From contig CAXKVV010001346.1 of the NCBI GenBank assembly GCA_964058805.1, forward strand, positions 1 to 33,886: a stretch of DNA of 33,886 nt. Direction: 5' to 3'. Below the pieces are notes generated by a model. The model was not told the origin of the DNA. It ran no database searches and was given only the letters and a program-made list of their open reading frames with translations. This DNA comes from Schoenoplectus triqueter (lineage: Eukaryota > Streptophyta > Magnoliopsida > Poales > Cyperaceae). Below are positions 23,536 to 33,886 of this stretch, one piece after another; position 1 is the stretch's first letter; the number at the start of each line of letters is the position of its first letter. Both the position numbers and the translations under genes were made by a program.

Positions 23536-24099
23536 GGTTTGGAGATGCTAATACCAGCGAGTGGATAAGGCTCGCTTCCTTTCTTCCATTATACCGGGGT
23601 AAAGCGGGTCGGGTCTTATCCGGATTGGATCGGATATTCCAATGGATCCGGTAATATTACCCATGGCCCAAAGGATTCGATCTAGGATCTAAGGGTCTAG
23701 GCCCATTTCTGATCCGGCTGAATTTCTCCATTTTCATTAGGAAGGTATAAAAACTTTTGAATTAAAAAATAAGTTTAAAATTTTTTGAAGCCGTTAATTT
23801 TATATTGAGATTTATATTTTTAATAAATTAAAAATTTAAAATTCATAATTTAATTAATTATTATAAATTTCAATACAAAATTAACAACTCTAACAAAATT
23901 TTAAACCCACTTTTTATCCCAAGACCTTTCTACCTCACTTCCGAACAGTGGGTCGGGTAAAGAAAAGACCAAGTTGGTTCGCACGAATTTTGATTGATAA
24001 ATTCGTCTGTGAGAGCTCAAGGATTCCTTTCCTCTTCGGAGGAATTTCCAAAGGTCTATATATCTCTCTCTCCCCTTTCTCGCCTGTTCTCCTCTCGCC
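23536..24099. promoter_or_regulatory. Shared divergent promoter region of CCB3 and the DHHC gene
   Basis: The two start codons are 564 bp apart and point away from each other. GGCCCA occurs at 23665-23670 and 23700-23705; on the other strand this is TGGGCC, the core of the plant site II element bound by TCP factors and frequent in genes for organelle and housekeeping proteins. The DHHC side has a TATATATC-like word at about 24056-24063 followed by a CT-rich leader. A degenerate MITE lies between (23745-23900). GGTAAAGCGGGTCGGGTC at 23597-23614 resembles the GGGTCG-rich ends of the 3636-4084 element and may be a transposon scrap. That motifs drive both genes is inference. Confidence 0.5.
23745..23905. 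mobile_element. Degenerate relative of the 2351-2566 Mutator-like MITE
   Basis: The left half contains GAAGCCGTTAATTTTATATT and GAGATTTATATTTTTAATAA. The reverse complement of the right half contains AGAGTTGTTAATTTTGTATT and GAAATTTATAATAATTAA. The same order of words occurs in the element at 2351-2566 (AAACCGTTGATTTTGCATCG, AGATTCGTACTTTTAA), so I read it as the same family after C-to-T decay. No clear target-site duplication remains and the termini are approximate. Confidence 0.55.
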
Positions 24100-27000
24100 A
24101 TGGAGGAACAAACTGACCAGGTAATTTACTTCCCCGATCTCTACCATTGTTGACTTTTTGCTTTCAAGGGATCTTTACGAATTTGATTTATTGATTTATT
24201 TTCTATTTCAATACGTTGCATCTCAAGTTTTCAACCGTCAATTTCTCTCGAGTTACCTGAACTAATTCGATTATACTGATAGCTTGTAGCCCCAGAAAAA
24301 TGTTGAATCGTTTGGGAGTGTACTGTTGATTTTTAAGCCATCACTTTTTTCAAGCAGGAGTGGCTTATTTCCTTTTGAAAACTGGTTCTTACATGAAATT
24401 CTTGCGGCGTGTAGAAGGTTTCTTAGTTGAGCATCTGCACAATCATCATTGAAGAAATAGTTAGCACTATTTTTCCTGATAACCAAATTTGAAAATTGCA
24501 ATTTAATGAAACATGCATACTAATCAATCAACTTATATCTAAATCTTGATTAGGACTTTGGATAAATCTATGTAAAGTTCTTCGTGTATGTTGTGTATGG
24601 TTGTAAGCAATGTTGCTAGTGGTGAGCCTAGCAGTTCAAGCTCAAACTAAGAGAAATTATAGTCTTTAAAAATCTAATCAAGTAAGAAGCAATTTCATTT
24701 TCTCTATGTACCAAAATATTTTTTCTATGCAAAAAAAAGGCGCAATATGGCACATGCTGCTCTAAACTATGGGTGGTAATGTCAACTACTATGGTTTTAA
24801 ATATTATCTTCAGAAATAACTCCTCATTTATATAGAAGCATAAAATGAGGATATTCTTAACATTTTGGGGATATATATGGATCACTGCTATTTTTTATGG
24901 GCAAAAACATGTTATTGCTATTATAAGGCCCTAGATATTTTAATACTTTATATGGGTATATGTGGAATTTTCCCTTGTTTGTGTAATATAACATGCAACT
25001 TTTTTCCTATAGGAGGAGAATAATGTGGCATCAGTGTCAGAGGAATGCCAGGTGACATGTTGGGGTTGTGGCTTGCACCTTATTTTAGCTTCATATTCTC
25101 CTGATTTTAAATGCGGGTGGTGTGGGGCCATAACACAGAGTAATCTGGCCCCAACAAGGGCCAATAGTCGATGTTTTTCTCAGTGGAGACGGGTCAGGGA
25201 TCGATTTTTTGTCATAACTCTAATGTTCTTCATTGTATTCATCATAAGTAAGTTTATTGTGGTTGATTTTTCAGATTGGGTTTCATTTTTAGCCTACTCC
25301 AATTTATTTGGGATTAAAGGATTTGTCATTGTTGTTGTTGTGCTACTTTTCTCAAGACCTGGTGGTACTAATTGGCCTATATTTGTCATTAGACGATGTT
25401 TTATTGGTGAATTAGATGTAATTGTTAGTGCACATGTTGACCATCTTCATTTGCCATTTATAATTCTGTATTGCTAGTATTTGATGCAGAATTTGGAATA
25501 TTTCTGTGTGGTCTATCATTTTTCTTATTCCTAAACAAAAAAAGCCCTGCAGTACTGATTGGTAGCATTTCATTTTGAAATTTGGTGAAATAGGGTAAAA
25601 CATATAACTTCTTTTTTTTCTTTGAAGGTCAGATGGCGAAGTGCCATCTAACATTTTCATTAATAAAGTTCAAAATTTGAAATTTACAATGTTGAGAAAA
25701 AAAGAGAGAAGAAATGCAAACAATATAAACTTTGAACATTAAGGCTCTCCTTTTTTGTTCAACACCAAACTACTCTTGGGATTAAGGGAAAATTAACCAT
25801 TCCTTGGATTAAGCATGCACCTTTCTCTATCTCCAAACCATTCTAACTGATGTTTAGCTTTACCGTAGAGGAGAAAAAGCACTAGACCTTAATTTCTTCT
25901 TAATCCGAGCTTTAACCAGACAGGAGTTTGTAGCTAAACTAATTCCATTGGAAATGTCACATTCTTTTTTGTTTTCCTTAGTGATGAGAAAAAAAGTACA
26001 CCTTTCCTATTACTATATATTTTTTTAATTTTTTAGAAGTTCAATAATTCCTCTGATGCATCTCATTCCAACATAATCTGACAGGTTCTGGTGTATGGGC
26101 AGTCTATCCAGTTATCTTCTCTATTTCTACATTTTATGGTATATTTCACATAACACTAACTGCCATTCTATCCATTACAACAATATCTACCTTCTGCATG
26201 GCTGCCTTCAGGTCACCTGGCGCACCACCGACCATAATCTGGGGAAGCTACCCCATTGTCAACAAAAATGACCTTGATGATTACACACTGTGTGCATACT
26301 GTTCAAGGCCAAAACCGCCCAGAGCACACCACTGTCGTTCGTGCAAGATGTGTGTCATGGACATGGACCACCATTGCCCTTTTGTATGTCCTTTAATTTT
26401 TATTATAATTTTCTTTTTTTTTGTTCTCTTTTTCCTATTTTTTTTTACTTTTTTGTGAGTCTGTTGGCCAATTTTGTAGCAGGTGCTGTTCTCTGTTCTT
26501 CTTATCAAGCTTAACACAAACTTGTGATTTCTTGGAATGAAGTAATGTCATTATGTTAATTGTGAATTTGCGAAAATTCTGAACTAAGATGCAACATTAG
26601 TGCTCTATATTTTTGAATAAATTATTACAATCCCCTCATTTTTCATCGGTTTGTCCCATACCAGATGGATTGGTGAGATGCCAAAAACTAATGAGCATGT
26701 ACGTTTTGTCAATAAAGAAGAATTCCTCTATCAACTTCATAGGAGGCAAGCATATTACTTCATTTTTGGGGCCAGTTGGGTCATTAAGAAGCCTTTTGTG
26801 AATGGATGATCTAATTAGCTGTTGGATGTTCATTAATATTTTACAACTGCATTAGATCCTAGGGTTGTTTCTAAATCTGTCAGCCAGAAGTAACGGCGAG
26901 GGCCACTAACTTAATAGAGTTAACAATCATGTGTTGATTTTGTAGTTTAGGAATCTATAGCTTCTTTTTTTCATATTTTTCTACTTAGGTTTTGCTTAGT

Positions 27001-27570
27001 TACTTGTTGCAGGGAGTTGATTAATTTTAGTAATTTCTCTAATTGGATATTTATTTTTTGCAGATTGGAAATTGTGTGGGCACTGCAAACCACCACGCCT
27101 TTATTTTATTCTTGATGTCAGTAGTGGTCAGTTGTACTTACATCACCATCATGGCCATCTATTCAGGTTATCGTGTATGGGCACCACTTGACCTAACTGA
27201 TCTTGCCACTACTGGTTCCTTCCGCTCAGTGAACTTGGCAAATCTTCTAAAAATAATTTTTGCTGCAATGATCAGATCAGCATTGCTCCTCTCAGCAAGA
27301 GGTCTCATTTTAGTGTACCTTGCATTTGCTGGTCTTGCTGTGCAGATTGGTATTGCTGTCTTGTTATGGCAACAGTTATCATATATCTACGATGGGGTTA
27401 CATATGTGAATAACATTAGTTCGGCGAATGTGGGGTACACGGAGAGGGGCTGGAAGAACATTGTTCGATTTTTTGGATGCCCATATTCAATTTCGAGGCT
27501 CTTTCTCTTTCATGGATTTGGAAATTGGAGTAAGTTGCAAGATGGTGATTCTAGCTCCAAGACAGCTTAA
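24100..27570 (+). CDS. DHHC-type protein S-acyltransferase (PAT11/PAT12-like)
   Basis: Four exons: 24100-24120, 25013-25247, 26085-26383 and 27064-27570 (TAA), giving 353 residues. Introns are 892, 837 and 680 nt; the first coding exon has only seven codons. An N-terminal zinc-ribbon-like pair C23-x2-C26...C41-x2-C44 precedes the membrane part. Two membrane helices (about 65-120) lead to the cytosolic cysteine-rich domain, whose spacing is canonical: C155-x2-C158-x9-HC169-x2-C172-x2-C175-x4-D180-H-H-C183-x5-C189-x4-N194-x3-F198. Two further helices follow, then GYTERGWKNIVRFFG resembling the PaCCT motif. C183 is the expected acyl-accepting cysteine. These enzymes palmitoylate cysteines of membrane-associated proteins at the Golgi, endosome or plasma membrane. 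The usual TTxE motif is not recognisable; GVTYVNN stands at its position (296-302). The N-terminal ribbon points to the PAT11/PAT12-like plant branch, from memory; substrate unknown. Intron 3 splits the catalytic domain just after DHHCPF. Confidence 0.94.
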
Positions 27571-28677
27571 TTGTGTAAGGGTAATACCACCATTCTTTGA
27601 GAAGTTGTTTTTACATTGGCACTCACACATGCAAGCAGGAAACTTAAATAGAAAAGGAAAATTAAAAGAGGAAATGGTGAGCCAGTGAGAGAACATTCAG
27701 ACTTCTACTAATTTTGAACAGCATCCTAATTATTGATTATGAGTTTAAATTTGTACGCTCACTAAAAATATGTCCATACATAATATCAGATATTCATAGT
27801 ACTTAGCAGCTATTCTGTTTCCCATATGATAATACACGAAGGGTGAGGTCCAACGATTATATTATATACCTTGTAAAACAAGGGATATTTTCACGAAAGG
27901 ATAAACGAAGATTTTCTCTGGTGATGTTAAAACTTGAAAGTATAGCAGATTTTTCCTCCATGAGCATGGAGAAAAACAAAGAAATTAAAACAGCTTCAGC
28001 GATTCACCTTGATATTAGTACAAAGCACAGTGGAGCTTGCACAAACCTAAATTCAGTAACTCGGACCATCAGCTTCGAATAAATAACCAGACGCTCCAAG
28101 CAGTGGATGATACTAAACAAAATGAAAGGCTTCCCAATTGTTTTTACATACCATCATCATTCCCTGGTGATTTAAGATGGTGCCCACAAGCAACTCAACT
28201 ATGGTGTGCCTGATGCAGGTTTTTGACCTATATGAAGTAAATTAAAATCAGCAGTGGTTAAATCATATTCGGCCGGGTGTATGAGAAAAGATGACCAACA
28301 AACATTTAATGCTCATAAGAATTTGCCTCCACCTCCATTTCAACAAAAGAACAGCTGATCCAGTTTTCCATTTATAGAGATGCAACCTAAATTTTTTATA
28401 GCTAGAAAAGGGCTAGAAAAGGACTAGAAAATCCTTCTAAGAGTTTTAGTTTGTTTCTGTGTATCATGAATATAAAGAGTTTCATCTCATTTTGTCTACT
28501 TCACTGGAGCTCAAAAAACTGACTATAAATATGAAATATAACTTCCCATTTGCTGTCTGTTGTTCCCAGTCTCCAGCAGCAAGCCATACATATTATGTAG
28601 GTGATCTAACACCATACTTATTATTCATTTAGTAGAATTCATGTGATATATATTTGAATGATCAAATAACGCAGCTC
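27571..28677. other. Downstream flank of the DHHC gene, no gene seen
   Basis: The 3' UTR of the DHHC gene should occupy the start. No single polyadenylation signal is decisive. Two short frames (27428-27688 and 27843-28082, +) have no domain; the first overlaps the DHHC coding end in another frame. The rest is ordinary AT-rich spacer. Confidence 0.5.
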
Positions 28678-28890
28678 TCACAAATTTAAGAAAGAGGAAA
28701 CATCTTTCTCCAAAGCCAGCTTTGCCTTCTCCTTCAACTCAGCAACCCCTCTCGTCCTCTCCGTTCATCAATTTCTCAATTGCTCTCACTAAATCCTCTT
28801 TCTTTACCCTGATATCATCTTCATCTCCTCTCCATGTCATTACCTCTTCTGCATATTGGTGAATACTTCTGATCAGCTCGAACCTGGTTA
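28678..28890 (-). pseudogene. Frameshifted fragment like a UDP-glycosyltransferase C-terminus
   Basis: On the minus strand one frame reads RADQKYSPI. A shifted frame then reads YAEEVMTWRGDEDDIRVKK followed by EDLVRAIEKLMNGEDER. After another shift come VAELKEKAKLALEKD and VSSFLNL with a stop at 28678. Order and spacing resemble the end of plant family-1 glycosyltransferases: the ADQ after the PSPG box, a basic -REEL..AIEKLM- helix, then -ELKEKA.....GGSS...L-. No PSPG box or upstream half is found nearby. At least two frameshifts make it a non-functional remnant. Identification rests on short motifs only and could be wrong. Confidence 0.4.
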
Positions 28891-28898
28891 TCCAGGTT
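28881..28898. repeat. Perfect 7-bp inverted repeat at the upstream edge of the fragment
   Basis: AACCTGGTTATCCAGGTT is a perfect palindrome-like hairpin with 7-bp arms and a 4-base loop. It sits where similarity to a glycosyltransferase stops. It may be coincidental. Confidence 0.5.
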
Positions 28899-29370
28899 TG
28901 CTCCAAAAGCTTTCAGATTTACTCCAAATTTGAAATCTAAAGATTGATCTTGTTAATTTTGATGATAAATGTACCGCTTATAAATTTTCATGATATTTGA
29001 AAATTATTTTATACTAAATTAAATGATAGCAAATGCATGAAAATTAATCATTCATAATTAAAATATTCATTTTGTTATCACTTGATCTATTATAAAATGA
29101 GTTTAAAAAATCATAAAATTTTATGAGAATACATTCACCATGAAAATTAACTAATTTAGCAGTTTGAATTTCAAATTTTAAAAATATAAATTAAAAAAAT
29201 AAGTTGATGATATTTGATGACACACATAATTAATATCATTTAATTTGATGTCATACAAAATTAATGTCATTTGAACCCCTAAAAAAAGCTTAAGGCATGC
29301 TCTTAATTTAATGCTCACAGTTTACAAAAGTTGTTTCGTATTCTATTGTATCGTTACGATTGCCTCCAAA
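28899..29370. other. AT-rich spacer before the hAT-like element
   Basis: Nothing coding or repetitive was recognised. A near-duplicated phrase TAATTAATATCATTTAATTT / AAATTAATGTCATTTGAA occurs at 29228-29273, too short to name. Confidence 0.4.
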
Positions 29371-29378
29371 AGAAAGAT

Positions 29379-30453
29379 TAGAGATGGTAATGGGCTAGGT
29401 AGGCGGGTAAAACGTCAATTTCGTGGTCTGACCCGTCCATCAAAAATACATATCTGTCCTGCCTGGCCCATACCTCAGGGCTTGAAAATCACGGAACATC
29501 CTGTCTGCAGGCCAAGTTATAATATGAATTTTTCAAATTTATATGTTCTGTTTTTAAAAGAGATGAAAATATAAAAATGATAGATATAATTGTCATGGTT
29601 TTAAATAAATTAATTTGGTATTGATTGGATTTTCAAGTTAAAAGATATGACTAAAAAAGTACTAAGGTGTCTATTGAATTATATTATTCACATTTATAAA
29701 TTTCAAAAATATTAGTGCTTCTATTCATATAATAATATCATAACTAAATATTTAATACATTTAAATGATATTAGTTTTATATTAAAATTCTACATAATTT
29801 TTAAAATATATTGATATATAATATATATAAATAGAGTAAAGATACCGTGAGCTTAAACTCACGGAGGCTTTCAGTGAGATTAACTCAAAAAATATATTAA
29901 ATCGTCTCCAAATTTTAATTTATCATGATCATTAAATTTTTTATATGAAAATCTCATGGGATGCAAAAATTTGGAGTGTTTTGAGCTTCTTAAGTCACCA
30001 TTTTTAATTTTTTAAAATGATGTTCAGGTATTGAATATATTATTATTATTTTAGAGCTGATTTTCAAAAATTAAAAACCATGACTTAAAAAGCTCAAAAC
30101 ACTCCAATTTTTTGCGTCCCATAATATTTTTATATAAAGAATTTAATGAGTATGATAAATTAAAATTTAAAGATGATTTGATGTACTTTTTGAGTTAAAC
30201 TCACGGAAACCTTCGTGAGCTGAAGCTCACGGTATCTTTACTCTATATAAATATATATAATATAAGTATAAATATAAATAAATAATATATATGTAATTAT
30301 TCCGAACTGGATGGGCGGGCCAAACTTCAAACCCGTACCCGGCCCGTAGGATGGTCCGGTCCAGCTCTACCCATTCATTGATCGGGCCGTACAGATTGAC
30401 GTCAGACCGGAACAGATCCACCGGACCGCAAACTAAATTATCATCCCTCCCTA
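29379..30453. mobile_element. hAT-like element, interrupted by a nested MITE
   Basis: Left end TAGAGATGGTAATGGGC; right end (reverse complement) TAGGGAGGGATGATAATTTA. Flanking 8-mers AGAAAGAT (29371-29378) and ATAAAGAT (30454-30461) differ at one base, fitting an old 8-bp hAT duplication. Both ends carry GGCGGG/CCCGTACCCGGCC-type words, and the core is AT-rich. The unit totals 1,075 bp, of which 420 bp is a later foldback element plus its duplication (29833-30252). The minus-strand frame at 30227-30466 spans the right end and is a chance frame. No transposase. Confidence 0.7.
29833..30244. mobile_element. Foldback MITE, 412 bp, ~185-bp arms
   Basis: The element begins AGAGTAAAGATACCGTGAGC and ends with the exact inverse at 30244. 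Inside, AATTTTAATTTATCAT, TTGGAGTGTTTTGAGCTT and AAGTCA words recur inverted, so each arm is about 185 bp around a short loop near 30020-30050. A perfect 8-bp repeat ATATAAAT flanks it (29825-29832 and 30245-30252), although the flanks are simple AT sequence. Each tip holds a second small hairpin, CCGTGAGCTTAAACTCACGG on the left and CGTGAGCTGAAGCTCACG on the right. It sits inside the older hAT-like element. Confidence 0.85.
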
Positions 30454-31055
30454 ATAAAGATGCCATTATTGGGTCTCAAAACAGTAACTGAAGTAAGGCA
30501 GATCCAAAATAAATGCTTTTGTAATAGATTGCTAAACCAACAATCACATGGGATGATAACGAAAGAAGCCAGCAAGGCCGTAGAGATAAAGCCTTTCTTA
30601 ACAAATAATATCTATAGATTATGAGGGATAAAGGTGAGCATGTCTTGTCTTTCTCAGGCCCTTAATCATGTTACCAATTAATAAATATACATTGCCAGGC
30701 AACAAATAATTAATTATTTGAGAAAATTGACCTCCGTCAATTATTTAGTTTAGCTGTACACAAATAAACACAAATAAAAGAGGATTAGAGGAAGCTTCTT
30801 CTCACATGATCTCTCTCTTCTCAAATTAAAAAAAGAAAAAGAAAAAAATAAACGGGCATCATGACCAAGTACGATAGACATGGAGTAATTATCATATAGT
30901 TCTTTTCGTGCTACGTTCGCAGTGACACATCGCTGTAATTAAGTTTGTTTAGTCTGTTTATTTTTGTCAAGCGCATAGGTTATGATAACTTTTAAAACTA
31001 ATTGATCTCTATTTTCATTTAAATTGAAGTTACAGAAGTTGGTGAGCACACTAAA
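30454..31055. other. Spacer between transposons, no gene seen
   Basis: About 600 bp of moderately AT-rich DNA with an A-rich run at 30828-30850. No coding region, RNA gene or regulatory motif is supported. Confidence 0.45.
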
Positions 31056-32862
31056 AGTCCGTTTGGCAAATTAAGGAATAGATTTGGAAGAGTGATAATT
31101 TTAGAAGAGTGATAGAATAATATTTTTTTTGGAAGAATGGTAGAAGAGTGATATTCTTGACTATTCGGAAGAGTGAAAATATCATTTGGCACTCAGAATA
31201 GTTAAAATATGAATAATTATGATAGTAATAATGATGATGATGATAATAATAATAAAATAATAATCATAATAGTAACATAATAATAATAATGAAGTAATAA
31301 AAAATAATCATAATAAATAATAATATTATAATAGTAATATAATAAAAATACAAACATAATCATAATATAGTAATATAATAATAATAAATTATAATTACAA
31401 TCATAATTATAATAATATAATAATAATAATAAGTAATCATAATTTTAATAATATAATAATCATAATCATAATCATAATCATGATAATAATAATTATAGTC
31501 ATAATCATAATAAAATAACCATAATCATAATCATAATAATATAATAATAAAAATATAATCATAATCATAAAAATAATTATAAATAATTATAATTATAATA
31601 ATATAATAATAAATTAATCATAACTATAATCAACATCTAATAATATAATACAATATAATAAAATAATAATAAAGTAATAAACAATAATCATAATAAATAA
31701 TAATATTATAATAGTAATAAAATAAAAATATAAACATAATCATAATATAGTAATATAATAATAAAAAATTATAATTACAATCATAATTATAATTATATAA
31801 TAATAATAAGTAATCATAATTTTAATAATATAATAATAAAAATATAATCATAATCATGATAATAATAAATATAAATAATTATAATTATAATAATTATAAA
31901 TAATTATAATTATAATAATATAATAATAAATTAATCATAACTATAATCAACATATAATAATATAATACAACATAATAAAATAATAATAAAGTAATAAAAA
32001 ATAATCATAATAAATAATAATATTATAATAGTAAGAAAATAAAAATATAAACATAATCATAATATAGTAATATAATAATAAAAAATTATAATTACAATCA
32101 TAATTATAATTATATAATAATAATAATAATCATAATTTTAATAATATAATCATAATATAATAATATAATAATAATAAAAATATAATCATAATCATAAAAA
32201 TATTTATAAATAATTATAATTATAATAATATAATAATAAATTAATCATCACTATAATCAACATATAATAATATAATACAACATAATAAAATAATAATAAG
32301 TAATAATAATTATAATCATAATCATCGTAATATAATAATATAATAATAAATAATCTTGATCATAATAATATAATAATAAAATAATTATATTTATATTCAT
32401 AATATAATAATATAATATTAAAATTATATTTATAATAATAATAAATAATATAATAATACTAATGGTAATGATAATATAATAATGATAATAATAATTTAAT
32501 AATAATTATATAATGATAATAATAATAAAAATAATAATCATAATATTAATATAATAATAAATTATAATCATAAATATAATATAATAATATAATAATACTA
32601 AATCTTAATCATAATATAATAATATAATATAATATAATCAAACAATAATCGCTATTCTGACGAGAGCTAATCCGATATTCCACCTATAAGTTGGTATACC
32701 GGATTAGCACTATTCCGTACTCTTCTACTTAGTCTAAAATTCGTTTGACAAATTAATTCGTCGGAATAGCTATTCTATTCTAACTTTTTGCTATTTCATT
32801 GAGTGTCAAACACTTCCTAATTGAATTATTGAAACTATTCAACTATAATTTGTCAAACTACT
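31056..32862. mobile_element. Probable MITE-like element bearing a huge A/T array
   Basis: The left end reads CCGTTTGGCAAATTAAGGAATAG (first 20 bases at 31059-31078). On the opposite strand near 32862, AGTTTGACAAATTATAG and GAATAG occur in the same order. Further diverged copies are at about 32740 (CGTTTGACAAATTAA, direct) and about 32798 (GTGTTTGACACTC, inverted). GAAGAGTGATA words recur at 31087-31160, and GGAATAG/GCTATTC words on the right. These non-array flanks enclose the low-complexity core. Ends and duplication are not resolved, so the element call is inference. Confidence 0.45.
31200..32640. repeat. A/T satellite-like array, TAA/ATC words, ~310-bp higher-order period
   Basis: About 1.4 kb consists almost only of ATA, TAA, ATC and AAT words with isolated C and very few G. 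It is not one simple microsatellite. A long ordered block recurs: ATAATCATAATAAATAATAA starts at about 31304, 31684 and 32001, and TTAATCAT..CTATAATCAACAT recurs at about 31614, 31931 and 32241. Spacing is 310-317 bp, with one 380-bp interval containing extra ATC units (31460-31530). It therefore looks like a higher-order tandem duplication of a degenerate microsatellite. Confidence 0.85.
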
Positions 32863-33886
32863 TGTTTTGTAGTGATAATTTGAGAAATTAAGTTTTGTGT
32901 AATTATGGGTGTTTTCCAACTGTATACTTTACGAATAAATACTATGCAATAAGGAAAGTACAATATTATTCGCCTTACATACAAAAGTTTATAAATAAAA
33001 TGACATGTTGTCAAATATTTGTAAAATTATTTTATAGAATTCAAATTGAAAATAAAGACTTTGATCTCATTCGAATAAATAAGTTGTAAAAACAAGAACA
33101 AAGCCTTTGATCCCAAATAACTTGGGATAGGCTAAATATGAAAATCAATCCAAAATCATAGAGATAGAGATCTCAAATATAAAAAATCAATGATAATGAT
33201 GGTGATAATGATGAATAAATAGTAAGTTCGAAAATAAAAATAAAAATTTAGTTATAGAAAATAAATAAAATAAATCATTCATCTGTTGCGATTGCAGAGC
33301 ATATGTTGGCAGAGGGGTCACTTCACCCGCCTGACAAATATTTTTCAATTATACCTCTCAAATTTATATCTTTCATAAAAAAAATTATAACAATACATAT
33401 TCCAATTTTAATATATATAATTATTAAAAATGAATTCATAAAGTATTTTGCAAAATATATCTAAAAAACTGTACTTTGACATAAAAAATTATAAAAATAT
33501 ATTAATTTATAAAATAATTTAAAATTTATGCCTACCTGAAATTTCTATCCCACCCTAATCAGAAGTCTGACTCTGCCACTTGTCTGTTGGGTGTAGATTG
33601 GAAAGTAGAAAACAATTGGTATAGTACAAACAATATATAGCAACATGTCAAAATTATATATATAGAGAGAAAAAGAATATATATAGATACATACATACTT
33701 ATATAAACATAGGAACAGATCAAAGATATACGTACAATTTACCAGACATACCAAGTGTAACCGAGGCGTGATAACTACGAAACCATTGTTCATTTGATCT
33801 GATATCGGATGTAGACAGAGCATGTGGTTCGATCAATCTATTTCTTGGATTCTTTTTCGGCGCCAAAATTTATATATCTGCTGCAT
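32863..33886. other. AT-rich right edge of the window, no gene seen
   Basis: No supported coding region; frames at 32895-33089 (+) and 33545-33823 (-) lack any domain. 33328-33582 has GGCAGAG (33329) and CTCTGCC (33572) near its two ends in inverted orientation, which may mark a decayed element of the GGCAGAGnCAG type common in plants. TTTTTCGGCGCCAAAA lies at 33845-33860 at the very edge. Confidence 0.4.

Noticed and set aside
25248..25477. Extension of DHHC exon 2 beyond 25247
   Set aside because: The frame is open, but a strong donor GTAAGT at 25248 joined to 26085 restores conserved membrane sequence, so the extension is read as intron.
26198..26458. Truncated DHHC product from reading into intron 3
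   Set aside because: The frame does continue past the donor at 26384, but into T-rich intron; the spliced form restores the complete, canonical cysteine-rich domain.
30227..30466. 79-residue minus-strand frame
   Set aside because: It spans a transposon end and an IYLYLYLYY-type simple repeat; not a gene.
31200..32640. CRISPR-like array
   Set aside because: No constant repeat with unique spacers, plant nuclear context, and composition is a degenerate A/T microsatellite.
33845..33860. E2F-type site TTTGGCGCC at the window edge
   Set aside because: A short palindrome with no adjacent gene in view; not supportable as a promoter element.
1..33886. tRNA and other small RNA genes
   Set aside because: I looked for tRNA B-box (GGTTCGAnTCC) and A-box pairs and found none convincing; a covariance-model scan would be decisive.

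Overview
The window is nuclear DNA of a flowering plant. It carries four spliced protein genes with GT-AG introns, TATA-like and pyrimidine-rich leaders, and long AT-rich intergenic stretches full of plant-type transposons. The gene families (NPH3/BTB, plant DRE2, chloroplast CCB3/YGGT, plant DHHC acyltransferase) are land-plant types. Codon use is not GC-skewed as in grasses. I cannot place the species; a non-grass monocot or other AT-rich angiosperm fits.

Layout. 1-6080 has no convincing gene. It holds a 216-bp Mutator-like MITE with a 9-bp target duplication (2351-2566), a long foldback repeat (about 3001-3316) and a hAT-like element (3636-4084). 6242-9309 (+) is a three-exon NPH3-family BTB/POZ gene. 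10359-14405 is a nested transposon stack: an old GTGTTTgG-ended element split by a CACTA element (10620-12442, TSD ATA) and, at its right tip, by a 1,760-bp solo LTR (12638-14397, TSD CTAAA). 14406-18800 is AT-rich and gene-free, with a 40-bp tandem repeat near 18281-18441. 18817-19516 is a hAT-like MITE with TSD ATTTAGCT.

20228-27570 is the gene-dense part: DRE2/anamorsin (+, seven exons), CCB3 (-, three exons, convergent with DRE2) and a DHHC S-acyltransferase (+, four exons, divergent from CCB3). The 564-bp CCB3/DHHC spacer contains two GGCCCA (site II-type) motifs and a degenerate relative of the 2351-2566 MITE.

27571-33886 has no intact gene. It contains a frameshifted fragment resembling a UDP-glycosyltransferase C-terminus (28678-28890, -), a hAT-like element (29379-30453) carrying a younger 412-bp foldback MITE inside it (29833-30244), and a roughly 1.8-kb element (about 31056-32862) whose core is an almost pure A/T, TAA/ATC-type array with a ~310-bp higher-order period.

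The four genes do not form a pathway: blue-light/auxin-type signalling adaptor (NPH3 family), cytosolic Fe-S cluster assembly (DRE2), heme attachment to cytochrome b6 in the thylakoid (CCB3), and protein palmitoylation (DHHC). I found no RNA gene, CRISPR array or clearly new biological system. The most informative material is the transposon nesting with exact target-site duplications, and the A/T array.
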